Below, in pieces: positions 43,144-50,706 of a stretch of 64,000 nt of DNA. The stretch comes from Actinoallomurus sp050942425 (lineage in GTDB: Bacteria > Actinomycetota > Actinomycetes > Streptosporangiales > Streptosporangiaceae). Position numbers and translations under genes: made by a program. How positions within the stretch are numbered: the first letter of the stretch is position 1; every line of letters starts with the position of its first letter. The stretch covers positions 558,001 to 622,000 of the forward strand of contig NZ_CP192063.1 in the NCBI RefSeq assembly GCF_050942425.1, in the 5' to 3' direction. The notes under the pieces are model-generated. The model made no database searches and had not been told where the DNA came from. It was given only the letters and a program-made list of their open reading frames with translations.

Positions 43144-44576
43144 TACGGGGCCACCTGCTCGCGGACCGGGACCTCGCCGGTCACCGCACCGCCCTTGACC
43201 ACGAGAGCCGCCACCACGGCGACCAGTACCGATGCGATGGCCAGGTAGCTGGCGGTCAGCGTGGGCTGCGGCACCTTGTAGATCGACCCGAACACCGCAC
43301 CGCCGGTGATCAGCGCGGCCAACACCGAGCAGCTCCAGACCTGCACCGGTCTGCCCAGGTCGCGCAGGCCACGTGGGGCGCCGACGGCCATCGCCAGATA
43401 GATCGCGGCCAGACAGAACACGCCGTACGCCGACAGCCAGCCGTACCAGGGCCCATAGCCCGACGCGCCCGCCGGCGCGACCAGCTTGGGCGCGATCTGA
43501 GACGCCACGACGCACAGCAGGTAGACCGCACCGGTCAGCGCCGTCGCCCCGACCGGAGTGCCGCGCCGGGCCGACTCGCGGGCGAGCCTCGCGGGCAGCC
43601 AGCCGTCCTTGGCCATGGTCTGCAGGCCACGGCCGACCGAGACCGAGACCCCGATGTAGACCGCGAGGAGGTCGAGCATCACCATCACCGCGACCAGATC
43701 GCCCAGCCAGCTCGCCCCGTAGGCGTGACCGCTGGCCAGAGTGACCAGCGGCGACCCGGCGGCGGCCTGCTGCATCGCGTGGACATCGAAGTGGAAGCCC
43801 GCGACCTGGGCGTACGTGCCGAGCAGGAAGAACGCCGAAGCCACTGCCAGGGAGATCAGCACCGCCCGGGGAATGTGCCGCTCCGGGCTGCCGGTCTCCT
43901 CGGCCAGGTTGGCGGCGGCCTCGAAGCCGGTGAACAGCAGCACCCCGTACAGCACCGCGAACAGGATGCCGGCCCACCCGTCGCCGGACGACGAGGGGCG
44001 GAACGCCTTGACGCTGTTGCCCGAGCCGGTCTTGACGATGACATAGAGGAAGAACAGCGTCAGGACGGTCATCGACACCAGGGCCAGCACCAACTGGGCC
44101 CGGGTGGACACCTGGACGCCCACGTGCACGACCACCAGCAGCCCGGCCAGCAGACCCAGCTGCCAGACCAGGGTGGGGATCGCGTCGAAGCCCAACCGGG
44201 CCTTCAGCGTGTCGTGCACGAAGCCGCCGACGAAGACCGCGATGGCGGCACCGAGGATCATCACGCCGGAGTAGTAGACGTACCCCGCCGCGGCACCCGC
44301 CTTCTCTCCCAGGCCCAACGTCACGTAGTTGTACAGGGACCCGGCCGCCCGCACCCGCCGGGCGTAGGCCGACACCAGCCAGCCCAGGGCGAACATGCCC
44401 ACCGCGGCCAGGACGACCGCCAGCGGCGCCGCCGAGCCGGCGCCCTTTCCGGTGGCGTTGAGGCCGATCAGCAGCCCCAGGACGATCGTGCCGGAGAAGA
44501 CCGGGCCCATGAAACCGACGGATTGGGCGACGACGTCGAGGAGCGAGAGCTTCGCGTGCTTAGCGGGTGGTGACAT
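43143..44576 (-). CDS. APC-family amino acid/amine permease
   Basis: 477 residues from ATG 44576 (GGAG upstream); about 12 membrane helices. It begins with SLLDVVAQSVGFMGPVFSGTIVLG and contains the FTGFEAAANLAEETGSPERHIPRAVLISLAV signature of APC permeases, as in PuuP-type putrescine and amine importers. The unconserved open frame up to 44729 is ignored. A half-conserved operator lies at 44614-44629. It heads the minus-strand arm permease-SDR-SDR-decarboxylase and likely imports the amine substrate. Confidence 0.9.
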   Translation of the reverse strand: MSPPAKHAKLSLLDVVAQSVGFMGPVFSGTIVLGLLIGLNATGKGAGSAAPLAVVLAAVGMFALGWLVSAYARRVRAAGSLYNYVTLGLGEKAGAAAGYVYYSGVMILGAAIAVFVGGFVHDTLKARLGFDAIPTLVWQLGLLAGLLVVVHVGVQVSTRAQLVLALVSMTVLTLFFLYVIVKTGSGNSVKAFRPSSSGDGWAGILFAVLYGVLLFTGFEAAANLAEETGSPERHIPRAVLISLAVASAFFLLGTYAQVAGFHFDVHAMQQAAAGSPLVTLASGHAYGASWLGDLVAVMVMLDLLAVYIGVSVSVGRGLQTMAKDGWLPARLARESARRGTPVGATALTGAVYLLCVVASQIAPKLVAPAGASGYGPWYGWLSAYGVFCLAAIYLAMAVGAPRGLRDLGRPVQVWSCSVLAALITGGAVFGSIYKVPQPTLTASYLAIASVLVAVVAALVVKGGAVTGEVPVREQVAP

Positions 44577-44613
44577 CAACCACTCCAAGGGGTCACTGCG
44601 CCGGGGCGCAAAT

Positions 44614-44629
44614 CGTTTGGTCCCGTACG
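44614..44629. promoter_or_regulatory. Candidate MarR operator C
   Basis: CGTTTGGTCCCGTACG; read on the minus strand, 11 of 16 bases match the glnA-like operator. It lies 38 bp upstream of the permease start. Confidence 0.4.
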
Positions 44630-44716
44630 GTAGACGGCGCATGGAGTGCTGACAAGGGATTCTCGCGGGTAGATTCCCAGCAAGAAGGTTGTCATCGCCG
44701 AGCTCGAATCCCATAC

Positions 44717-44732
44717 TGTTTGGAACCAAACA
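44717..44732. promoter_or_regulatory. Candidate MarR operator D (TGTTTGGAACCAAACA)
   Basis: Perfect 7-bp arms around AA, ending one base before the CTGGAGG-containing ribosome site of the glutamine synthetase-like gene. This is the best-formed of four related sites in the catabolic cluster. Confidence 0.65.
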
Positions 44733-44746
44733 CCTGGAGGCGTTGC

Positions 44747-46039
44747 ATGCCGTCCATCGACACCCGGGACGCCGATCTCGTCCGCGTGCTCTGGAGCGAT
44801 CTGCACGGAGTGCCCCGAGGAAAGGACATCGCGGCGGCCGAGCTGCGCAACGTGGCCGAGACCGGGCTGGCGTTCTGCCAGGCGCTGATGGTGACCGACC
44901 TGAGCGCCGAACCGCTGGACGTCGCCGAGTCTTCCGGACGTGGCTGGCCGGACGGGCTGGCGGTGCCCGATCTGGACACGCTGCGCTTCCCCTCTCACGC
45001 GCCGGGCTATGCGATCGTGCTGGCCGACGTCCTCGACCCGGTATCGCGCAAACCGCTGGACGTGTCCCCGCGCGACCTGCTCCGCGCCCAGGTGAGCCGG
45101 TTCACCGAGCGCGGACTGCACCCGGTGGCCGCTCCGGAGCTGGAGTTCTACGTCTGCGCGCCGGATCAGCAGGCGCCGCACCGGTGGGTGCGCTACCTGG
45201 ACCACGACTCCGCAGGGTACGTCGTGGGGGGTGCCTATGACCCGTCTGGCCTGCTGCCGGACCTGCTGCGACACTGCCGGGCCCTGAACCTGGGCACGAT
45301 CGGCGGCTTCCACGAGTACACCGGCGGCCAGTTCGAGATCAACCAGGTGCACTCCGCCGCGCTCGACGCCTGCGACCGTACCTTCCTGTTCAAGCACGTC
45401 GTGAAGGAGGTCGCGGCCGGCCACGGGCTGCGGGCCACCTTCATGGGCCTGCCCTTCACCGGCCGGTCCGGCAGCGGCGGCCACATCCACCTGTCGCTCA
45501 CCGACCCGGAAGGACGCAGCCTGTTCGCCACCGCCGACGGCGGCCTCAGCGACCTCGCACTGGCGTTCCTGGCCGGCATCCTGGAGCACGCCGCCGGGCT
45601 CACCGCGATCCTCAACCCGTCGATCAACGCCTTCAAGCGGCTCCGGGCCGGGGCGCTGGTGCCCCGCGACGCCGGCTGGGGGCTCGACGACCGTACGGCG
45701 CTGGTGCGGGTCCCTCCCGAGCGCGGGGCCGGCACCCGGCTGGAGACCCGCGTCGGTGACGGCATCCTCAACCCCTACCTGGGAGTGGCCGCGCTGCTGG
45801 CCGCCGGCCTGGACGGCATCGACCGGCAACTCGCCCCGCCCCCGGCACGCGCCTCCGGAGCGCCGCTACCGGAGTCGCTGGCCGCCGCCCTCACCGCCCT
45901 TGAGCAGGACAAGGCACTCGGCGAGGCGCTCGGTGGCCGATTCGTGGAGCTGTTCACCGCACTCAAGCGGCAGGAGATCGACCGGTACGAGCGGACCGTG
46001 ACGGACTGGGAGTTTCACGAGTACTCCTGGCAGCTCTAA
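44747..46039 (+). CDS. Glutamine synthetase-like gamma-glutamyl ligase (PuuA-like)
   Basis: 430 residues from ATG 44747 (CTGGAGG seven bases upstream). Glutamine synthetase signatures: LEFYV in PELEFYV, FEINQ, GRSGSGGHIHLSL, NPSINAFKRL and the C-terminal ETRVGDGILNPYLGVAALLAAGLDGI. The tail lacks the adenylylation-loop Tyr region of GlnA-I, and the length is that of amine-specific GS-like enzymes (PuuA, IpuC, AtdA1/TdnQ types). It would couple glutamate to an amine with ATP. It is co-oriented with the MarR gene 39 bp downstream. Confidence 0.9.
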   Translation: MPSIDTRDADLVRVLWSDLHGVPRGKDIAAAELRNVAETGLAFCQALMVTDLSAEPLDVAESSGRGWPDGLAVPDLDTLRFPSHAPGYAIVLADVLDPVSRKPLDVSPRDLLRAQVSRFTERGLHPVAAPELEFYVCAPDQQAPHRWVRYLDHDSAGYVVGGAYDPSGLLPDLLRHCRALNLGTIGGFHEYTGGQFEINQVHSAALDACDRTFLFKHVVKEVAAGHGLRATFMGLPFTGRSGSGGHIHLSLTDPEGRSLFATADGGLSDLALAFLAGILEHAAGLTAILNPSINAFKRLRAGALVPRDAGWGLDDRTALVRVPPERGAGTRLETRVGDGILNPYLGVAALLAAGLDGIDRQLAPPPARASGAPLPESLAAALTALEQDKALGEALGGRFVELFTALKRQEIDRYERTVTDWEFHEYSWQL

Positions 46040-46078
46040 CGTGACACCAACATCCCGAACCACGGCGAGAGGGCGACG

Positions 46079-46585
46079 TTGACCGGCCATCACACACTGC
46101 GGAACACCGAGGACGCCATCAGCAGCCGGCTCGGCGACCTCAACCTCGACTTCGAGGCCATGTGGGCGGTGTCGAACATCTACCGGGCCTCCGCCGCCAT
46201 CCGCAACCACCTGGAGCAGACCGTGCTCCGCGGCACCGGGCTCACCTGGACCGGATTCGTCGTCCTGTGGGTCGTCTGGATCTGGGACGAGAGCGAGACC
46301 CGCCACGTCGCCGAGGAGGCCGGCATCTCCAAAGGCACCCTCACCGGCGTGATCAAAACCCTCGAGTCCTACCGCTACGTCAAACGCGGCCCCCACGCCA
46401 CCGACAAACGCCGCGTCATGCTCTCCATCACCCCGACCGGCGACCGCCTCATGCGCACCCTCTTCCCCGAGTTCAACAAGGAAGAGGCCTTCGTCGTCAA
46501 GCAGCTCGACAGCACGCAGCGCCAAGACCTCGCCGGCTCCCTCCGCGCCATCGTCCAGCACCTGGAACAAACCGCCAGAGAGTGA
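46079..46585 (+). CDS. MarR-family regulator of the catabolic cluster
   Basis: 168 residues from a TTG start at 46079 (GAGAGGG upstream). Winged helix: GLTWTGFVVLWVVWIW, AEEAGISKGTLTGVIKTLESYRYVKR and the DKRRVMLSITPTG wing. Homoprotocatechuate operons of enterobacteria use a MarR-type regulator (HpcR/HpaR), which fits this context. Four related palindromes at the two divergent promoter gaps are its probable sites. It follows the glutamine synthetase-like gene by 39 bp and probably shares its transcript. Confidence 0.88.
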   Translation: MTGHHTLRNTEDAISSRLGDLNLDFEAMWAVSNIYRASAAIRNHLEQTVLRGTGLTWTGFVVLWVVWIWDESETRHVAEEAGISKGTLTGVIKTLESYRYVKRGPHATDKRRVMLSITPTGDRLMRTLFPEFNKEEAFVVKQLDSTQRQDLAGSLRAIVQHLEQTARE

Positions 46586-46664
46586 CCGGCGCGCAGAGCC
46601 ACCAGCCGGCGTGACCGATCTCGCCGTCCACGTCAGCCTGGCACTGATGTGACAGAGGAGTCTT

Positions 46665-47492
46665 GTGACAGAGCGGGGACGAGACCAGGGCGTTGAGCCG
46701 CTGACGGGCGATGGCGTCACCCCCGGCATCGTGCGGATCGGCGACACCGTTCGCCGCCCGGTCCGCCCGTTCACCGCCACGATCCAGACCTACCTGGCCC
46801 ACCTGCACCAGGCCGGATTCGCCGCAGCACCCGTTCCCTTCGGAATCGACGAGCAAGGCCGCGAAGTACTGTCCTTCGTCCCCGGAGACGTTCCACGAGA
46901 GCCCCTTCCCGCCGAAACCGCCGGCGAGGACGTCCTTGTCGCACTGGCCCAGCTCATCCACCGGTTGCATGACGCCGCACAGGGCTGGGTTCCCCCTCCC
47001 GACGCCACCTGGGGAGGCATTCCCGGATCCGACACCGTCCCCATCGGACCGGTGGACGGGGAACCCGAACTCGTCGGCCACCGCGACTACTGCCCCGGCA
47101 ACGTCGTCTTCCGTGACGGCCTGCCCGCAGCCCTGATCGACTTCGACCTCGCCCGCCCGACCACGCGGCTCTACGACATCGCCAACGCCCTCTACTGGTG
47201 GGTGCCCCTGCTCGATCCCCGCGACAGGGCCCCGGCCTTCACCGACCTCGACGCCTCCCACCGGGTAACCGTCTTCGCCGACGCCTACGGAATGACCGCC
47301 CGGCAACGCCGTGAGCTGGTGCCCCTGGCCACCCGGATGGTTCACCGCTTCCACCTGACCGCCCGCGCGGCCGCCGGCGTCGACCCGGTGTTCCACCGCC
47401 TCTGGGAACAGGGCGTCAAGGACCGGATGCCCAGAGCCGAAGCATGGCTCGCACACGCGGGCCCCGCCATCGCCGCCCGACTCTGTTTCTGA
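46665..47492 (+). CDS. Aminoglycoside phosphotransferase (APH)-fold kinase
   Basis: 275 residues from GTG 46665 (GAGGAG five bases upstream). Kinase-like motifs: VGHRDYCPGNVVFRDG (catalytic Asp and Asn) and ALIDFDLARPTTRLYDIANAL (DFG equivalent). The N-terminal lobe is short (VRRPVRPFTATIQTYLAHLHQAG). The family covers antibiotic and small-molecule kinases; this is the common uncharacterised actinobacterial subgroup, so real resistance activity cannot be claimed. Confidence 0.87.
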   Translation: MTERGRDQGVEPLTGDGVTPGIVRIGDTVRRPVRPFTATIQTYLAHLHQAGFAAAPVPFGIDEQGREVLSFVPGDVPREPLPAETAGEDVLVALAQLIHRLHDAAQGWVPPPDATWGGIPGSDTVPIGPVDGEPELVGHRDYCPGNVVFRDGLPAALIDFDLARPTTRLYDIANALYWWVPLLDPRDRAPAFTDLDASHRVTVFADAYGMTARQRRELVPLATRMVHRFHLTARAAAGVDPVFHRLWEQGVKDRMPRAEAWLAHAGPAIAARLCF

Positions 47493-47857
47493 AGGAGGCT
47501 TCCTCGGTCGGGGAATCAGCGGAACACGCCGCGATGGTCCATTCCTTCTCTGCCTGCAGAAATGCAAGGGCTTTTACTCGCTGTGATCTTTGGGGACCAG
47601 AACACAACCTTTCTGGTTGATGATCGCACGCCGCAGTCGTGCTGTCCTAGAACGGCTTCACCTCCTTGGCGCCATGGGCTGGGCACTGAATCCTGCTGCG
47701 CGGACGAACTGCGGGATGCGGAAATCCGCGCCGTACTCGGCTATGGGTTTTCGAGTCCAACCCCGCCGCACCGCCGAATGACTCTGACGGGAAACCCTGG
47801 TGACAACTGAAACCCACGGCGACCACCGGACCGAATCCGCGATCGAGTTGATCTTTA
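47493..47857. other. 365-bp intergenic stretch without a supported gene
   Basis: Composition is more mixed (about 57% GC) than neighbouring genes. Short open frames (for example 47562-47810) lack ribosome sites and recognisable sequence. A GGGTT/AACCC stem around 47750 recalls a tRNA T-arm, but the loop size and remaining arms do not fit. No promoter is assigned. Confidence 0.5.
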
Positions 47858-48754
47858 ATGGAGCGTGAGGCGGCGATCGGCCGGATCGGGGGCTACCGGT
47901 CCTCGGTCGAGCCGGAGCGCGGGGAGGCCGAACAGGGTGAGTCGCTGCTCGGTTTCACCGGTGACCGGGGCGATGAGGGCGGTATGCCCTGCGTCGGTTA
48001 TCGCGATGTCGAGGTCCTGCTGGGCCTGCGGTATCCGCGTACCGATCAGTGGGCGGAGTTGTCGTTCTATGCGACCGGGAAGGTGCAGGAGCTGTTGTTC
48101 AAGCTGCTGTTCACCGAGGTCAATTGGGTGCGGGATCTGTTGCTGGATGACGTGGTGGGGTCTGCTCTGTGGCGTCTGCGTCGTGTCGGGCACGTTCAGC
48201 GGATGCTCATCGCCTCCTGGGAGCAGCTGAGCTCGGTCACGCCTGCGGAGTTCGCGACGCTGCGGGACGAGTTGGGGGGTATCGCGTCGAGGTCACAGTC
48301 TCTGGCGTACCGCTCCTTCTGGCACCGGCGGCTGGAGTTCGCACTCGGTGGTAAATCGCCGGAGATGGTCGCGGCGTACGCGGCGGTGCCCCGGCTTCAC
48401 GCCGTGATCGAGGCGACGCTGCGGGAGCCGAGTCTGTACGACGCGGTACTGGCCCTGTTGCGGCGCAAGGGCGCGGACATCCCCGTGGGATGCGTCGAAC
48501 GTGACATCACCCGGCCGTACGAGCCGCATCCCGCGGTCGAGCGGGCGTGGGCCGAGATCTACCGCGAGGCGAGCGGGGAGATGTACTCACTGGCCGAGGC
48601 GCTGACCGGGCTGGACCATCGGTACGCCCACTGGCGCACCACCCATCTGCTGACCGTGCGACGCCTCCTGGACCACACGCCAGAAACCGGCCGCATTCCG
48701 AGCGCCGAACACCGGTTCTTCCCCGAGTTGCGGGCCGCCCGCTCGAAAGCATGA
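47858..48754 (+). CDS. kynA: Tryptophan 2,3-dioxygenase family protein
   Basis: 298 residues from ATG 47858, or 256 from ATG 47984, which has a better ribosome site (GAGGG) and starts where the family does (GYRDVEVLLGLRYPRTDQWAE). Helical heme-dioxygenase features: ELLFKLLFTEV, LRDELGGIASRSQSLAYR, and the C-terminal ALTGLDHRYAHWRTTHLLTVRRLL, whose His in WRTTH would be the heme ligand. It opens the indole ring of tryptophan to N-formylkynurenine. No kynureninase or formamidase is adjacent, so a biosynthetic or stand-alone role is open. Confidence 0.82.
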   Translation: MEREAAIGRIGGYRSSVEPERGEAEQGESLLGFTGDRGDEGGMPCVGYRDVEVLLGLRYPRTDQWAELSFYATGKVQELLFKLLFTEVNWVRDLLLDDVVGSALWRLRRVGHVQRMLIASWEQLSSVTPAEFATLRDELGGIASRSQSLAYRSFWHRRLEFALGGKSPEMVAAYAAVPRLHAVIEATLREPSLYDAVLALLRRKGADIPVGCVERDITRPYEPHPAVERAWAEIYREASGEMYSLAEALTGLDHRYAHWRTTHLLTVRRLLDHTPETGRIPSAEHRFFPELRAARSKA

Positions 48755-48788
48755 CCCTCCGTACACCGGATGCCGTTCATCGGTGACG

Positions 48789-48819
48789 CGGTTCCGGCGC
48801 CCGTTGGGCGCCGGAACCG
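48789..48819. terminator. Bidirectional hairpin terminator
   Basis: A perfect 14-bp stem (48789-48802 with 48806-48819) and 3-nt loop lies between the stops of the convergent dioxygenase (48754) and quinone oxidoreductase (48824). Confidence 0.7.
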
Positions 48820-48823
48820 TGGC

Positions 48824-49816
48824 TCAACGGCTGACGACGGTCGGGTCCTCCCCGGTGTTGGCGGGTAGCAGTACGAGCTTGCCTCGGGGGTGGCCGCTCA
48901 GGCTGATCTCGAGTGCGGTGCGCCAGTCGTCGAGAGGGAAGGTGCGGGAGACCGGGATGGTGAACCGGCCATCGGCGGCACGCCGGGCGTACTCGCCGAG
49001 CACGTCGTGGCGCATCCCCTGCCCTAGATCCTCGTCGAAGCTGGTACGGACTCCGAGTTCCGCGGCCGTGGCGAAATCGCTGCAGGTGAGCACGCGGCGA
49101 GGATCACTCTCCGCGATCCGGACGAGGTCGGGCAGCACACCGCTGACCGGTGCGGTGTCGAAGATCAGGTCCACCGGTCCGCCGGCCGCCTTCGTGACCC
49201 GCTCGACCATTCCGTCTCCGTAGGAGGTGACGGTGGCGCCCAGTGCGCGGAGGCGTTCGGCGTGGGTGTCGCCGGCGGTGGCGAGCACCCGGGCGCCGCG
49301 GATCAGGCCGATCTGCACGGCGGCGAATCCGACCGTCGTCCCGGCGCCGTGCACCAGCAGCGTGTGGCCGGAGGTGACGCGCAGGCCCTCGAGGTGCCGG
49401 TAGGCGGTCTCGACCGCCATCGGCAGCGCGGCCGCCTGCACGAGGTCGAGCCCGGCGGGAACGCGAGCCCAGTTGGTCATGACCGCGAAGTCGGCGGCGC
49501 CGGCGCTGTGCCCGTCGGCGTAGTCGGCACTGCCCAGAACGGGGTCGCCGATGGCGACGTCGGTGACGCCGTCGCCGATCGCGTCGACGGTCCCCGACAC
49601 TTCGAGACCGATGCCGCGTGGAAGCGTTCCGGGGAACAGTCCGCGGCACAGAGCCCAGTCGGCCGGGTTCAGCCCGCACGCGTGCACGGCCACGCGGATA
49701 CGACCTGGGCCGGGATCCGGTATGGCGACCTGCTCCATCCGCAGCACGTCGGTCGGCTCTCCGTAATCGTGGAAGCGGATTCCGTTCATGGTGGCGCTGG
49801 AGGCAAGGTCATTCAT
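48824..49816 (-). CDS. Zinc-independent MDR-type NADPH:quinone oxidoreductase
   Basis: 330 residues from ATG 49816 (GGAGAAG upstream). MDR fold: an N-terminal GroES-like half (IPDPGPGRIRVAVHACGLNPADWALCRG, GLEVSGTVDAIGDGV) and a Rossmann half with LLVHGAGTTVGFAAVQIGLIRGARVLATAG. Catalytic zinc ligands of alcohol dehydrogenases are absent, pointing to quinone or enone reduction. It diverges from a tetR, and three matching operators lie in the gap. Confidence 0.9.
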   Translation of the reverse strand: MNDLASSATMNGIRFHDYGEPTDVLRMEQVAIPDPGPGRIRVAVHACGLNPADWALCRGLFPGTLPRGIGLEVSGTVDAIGDGVTDVAIGDPVLGSADYADGHSAGAADFAVMTNWARVPAGLDLVQAAALPMAVETAYRHLEGLRVTSGHTLLVHGAGTTVGFAAVQIGLIRGARVLATAGDTHAERLRALGATVTSYGDGMVERVTKAAGGPVDLIFDTAPVSGVLPDLVRIAESDPRRVLTCSDFATAAELGVRTSFDEDLGQGMRHDVLGEYARRAADGRFTIPVSRTFPLDDWRTALEISLSGHPRGKLVLLPANTGEDPTVVSR

Positions 49817-49943
49817 GCGCTTCTCCAATAACAGGTCTCGAAGGCTGACGCGAGGGTTGGCCAGATGGCAACGGACATCACGCCGACCTGCCGGGACGTG
49901 GGCCGGGCAGGGCGAAGCGATCGCCGATCTCAGGAACGAGCCG

Positions 49944-49966
49944 GTAGCGACAGAGACTGTCACTAC
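49944..49966. promoter_or_regulatory. TetR operator 1 of the quinone oxidoreductase/tetR gap
   Basis: 10-bp arms (GTAGCGACAG and CTGTCACTAC) with a 3-bp spacer; one mismatch between arms. It is about 128 bp upstream of the oxidoreductase start. Confidence 0.65.
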
Positions 49967-49980
49967 CGCTTGAGGCTAGC

Positions 49981-50007
49981 ACGTAGCGTCAGACTCTGTC
50001 GCTACGT
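49981..50007. promoter_or_regulatory. TetR operator 2 of the quinone oxidoreductase/tetR gap
   Basis: Arms from ACGTAGCG and CGCTACGT outward-in, with one internal mismatch, 3-bp centre. The core CTGTCGCTAC matches the neighbouring sites. Confidence 0.7.
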
Positions 50008-50056
50008 GATTCGGGCAGCGGAGTGCGCGAGGGCCCCGGCCGCCGGGCGCGCGGCC

Positions 50057-50079
50057 TTAACGTCAGGCACTGTCACTAC
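50057..50079. promoter_or_regulatory. TetR operator 3 over the tetR promoter
   Basis: The right arm CTGTCACTAC is identical to that of operator 1; the left arm is degenerate. It ends six bases before the -10 element of tetR, so binding would block its own gene. Confidence 0.6.
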
Positions 50080-50084
50080 AGTCC

Positions 50085-50096
50085 TATACTGGTGAG
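50085..50096 (+). promoter_or_regulatory. Leaderless -10 element of tetR
   Basis: TATACT at 50085-50090 is followed by six bases and the ATG at 50097. This spacing places the transcript start at or near the A of ATG, the usual form of leaderless actinobacterial genes. Confidence 0.6.
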
Positions 50097-50705
50097 ATGC
50101 CCCGCGATGGAGGACCTGCGCGCCTGCGCCTTCGGCAAGCAGCCCTCGACCTCTACGAGCAGCGTGGCTTCGACCAGGTCACCATCGCCGAGATCGCCGC
50201 CCGGGCCGACGTCACCGAGCGCACCTTCTACCGGCACTTCGCCGACAAGCGTGAAGTCCTCTTCGAAGGTGAAACGGCCCTGCGCGAGACGTTGGTCACC
50301 GGCGTGGCCGGCGCACCCCGAAACCTCGCGCCGCTCCCCACGCTGCTGTGGGCCTACCGCTCCGCCGTGCCTCTCCTCAAGGGCAACCGACGCTTCTCCG
50401 AACCGCTGCAGCGCGTCATCGCCGCCACCCCGGCCCTCCGCGAACGGCAACAGGCGAAGACCGCCATCCTGACCGAGACCCTCACCACCGCGCTCCAGGA
50501 CAGGGGCACCCCAGAACCGACGGCCGCACTGACGGCCAGGGTCGGCATGGCGATCTTCAGCCACGTCGCCGCCATCTGGCTCCTTCACCCCCACAAAGAC
50601 CTCGACAGACTCGTGTCCGACACCTTCGAAGATCTGCAGGCGCTCACCGCACCCCTAGGCGTCGGCGGACCCGAGGAGCACGCGGACGTCGCGGTTCAGG
50701 GATGA
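50097..50705 (+). CDS. TetR-family regulator (AcrR type)
   Basis: 202 residues from a probably leaderless ATG. Helix-turn-helix: LYEQRGFDQVTIAEIAARADVTERTFYRHFADKREVLF, followed by a typical C-terminal bundle. Three operators with the CTGTCRCTAC arm lie between it and the divergent quinone oxidoreductase, indicating control of both. The next gene starts 1 bp after its stop, so the large LuxR regulator is probably co-transcribed. Confidence 0.93.
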   Translation: MPRDGGPARLRLRQAALDLYEQRGFDQVTIAEIAARADVTERTFYRHFADKREVLFEGETALRETLVTGVAGAPRNLAPLPTLLWAYRSAVPLLKGNRRFSEPLQRVIAATPALRERQQAKTAILTETLTTALQDRGTPEPTAALTARVGMAIFSHVAAIWLLHPHKDLDRLVSDTFEDLQALTAPLGVGGPEEHADVAVQG

Positions 50706-50706
50706 G

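Noticed and set aside
47740..47800. tRNA-like T-arm near 47750 (GGGTT, TTCGAGTC, AACCC)
   Set aside because: The loop is nine bases, the D and anticodon arms cannot be drawn, and no acceptor stem pairs with the following sequence.
47562..47810. 82-residue open frame after the APH-like gene
   Set aside because: No ribosome site and no conserved-looking sequence; composition is not typical of coding DNA here.
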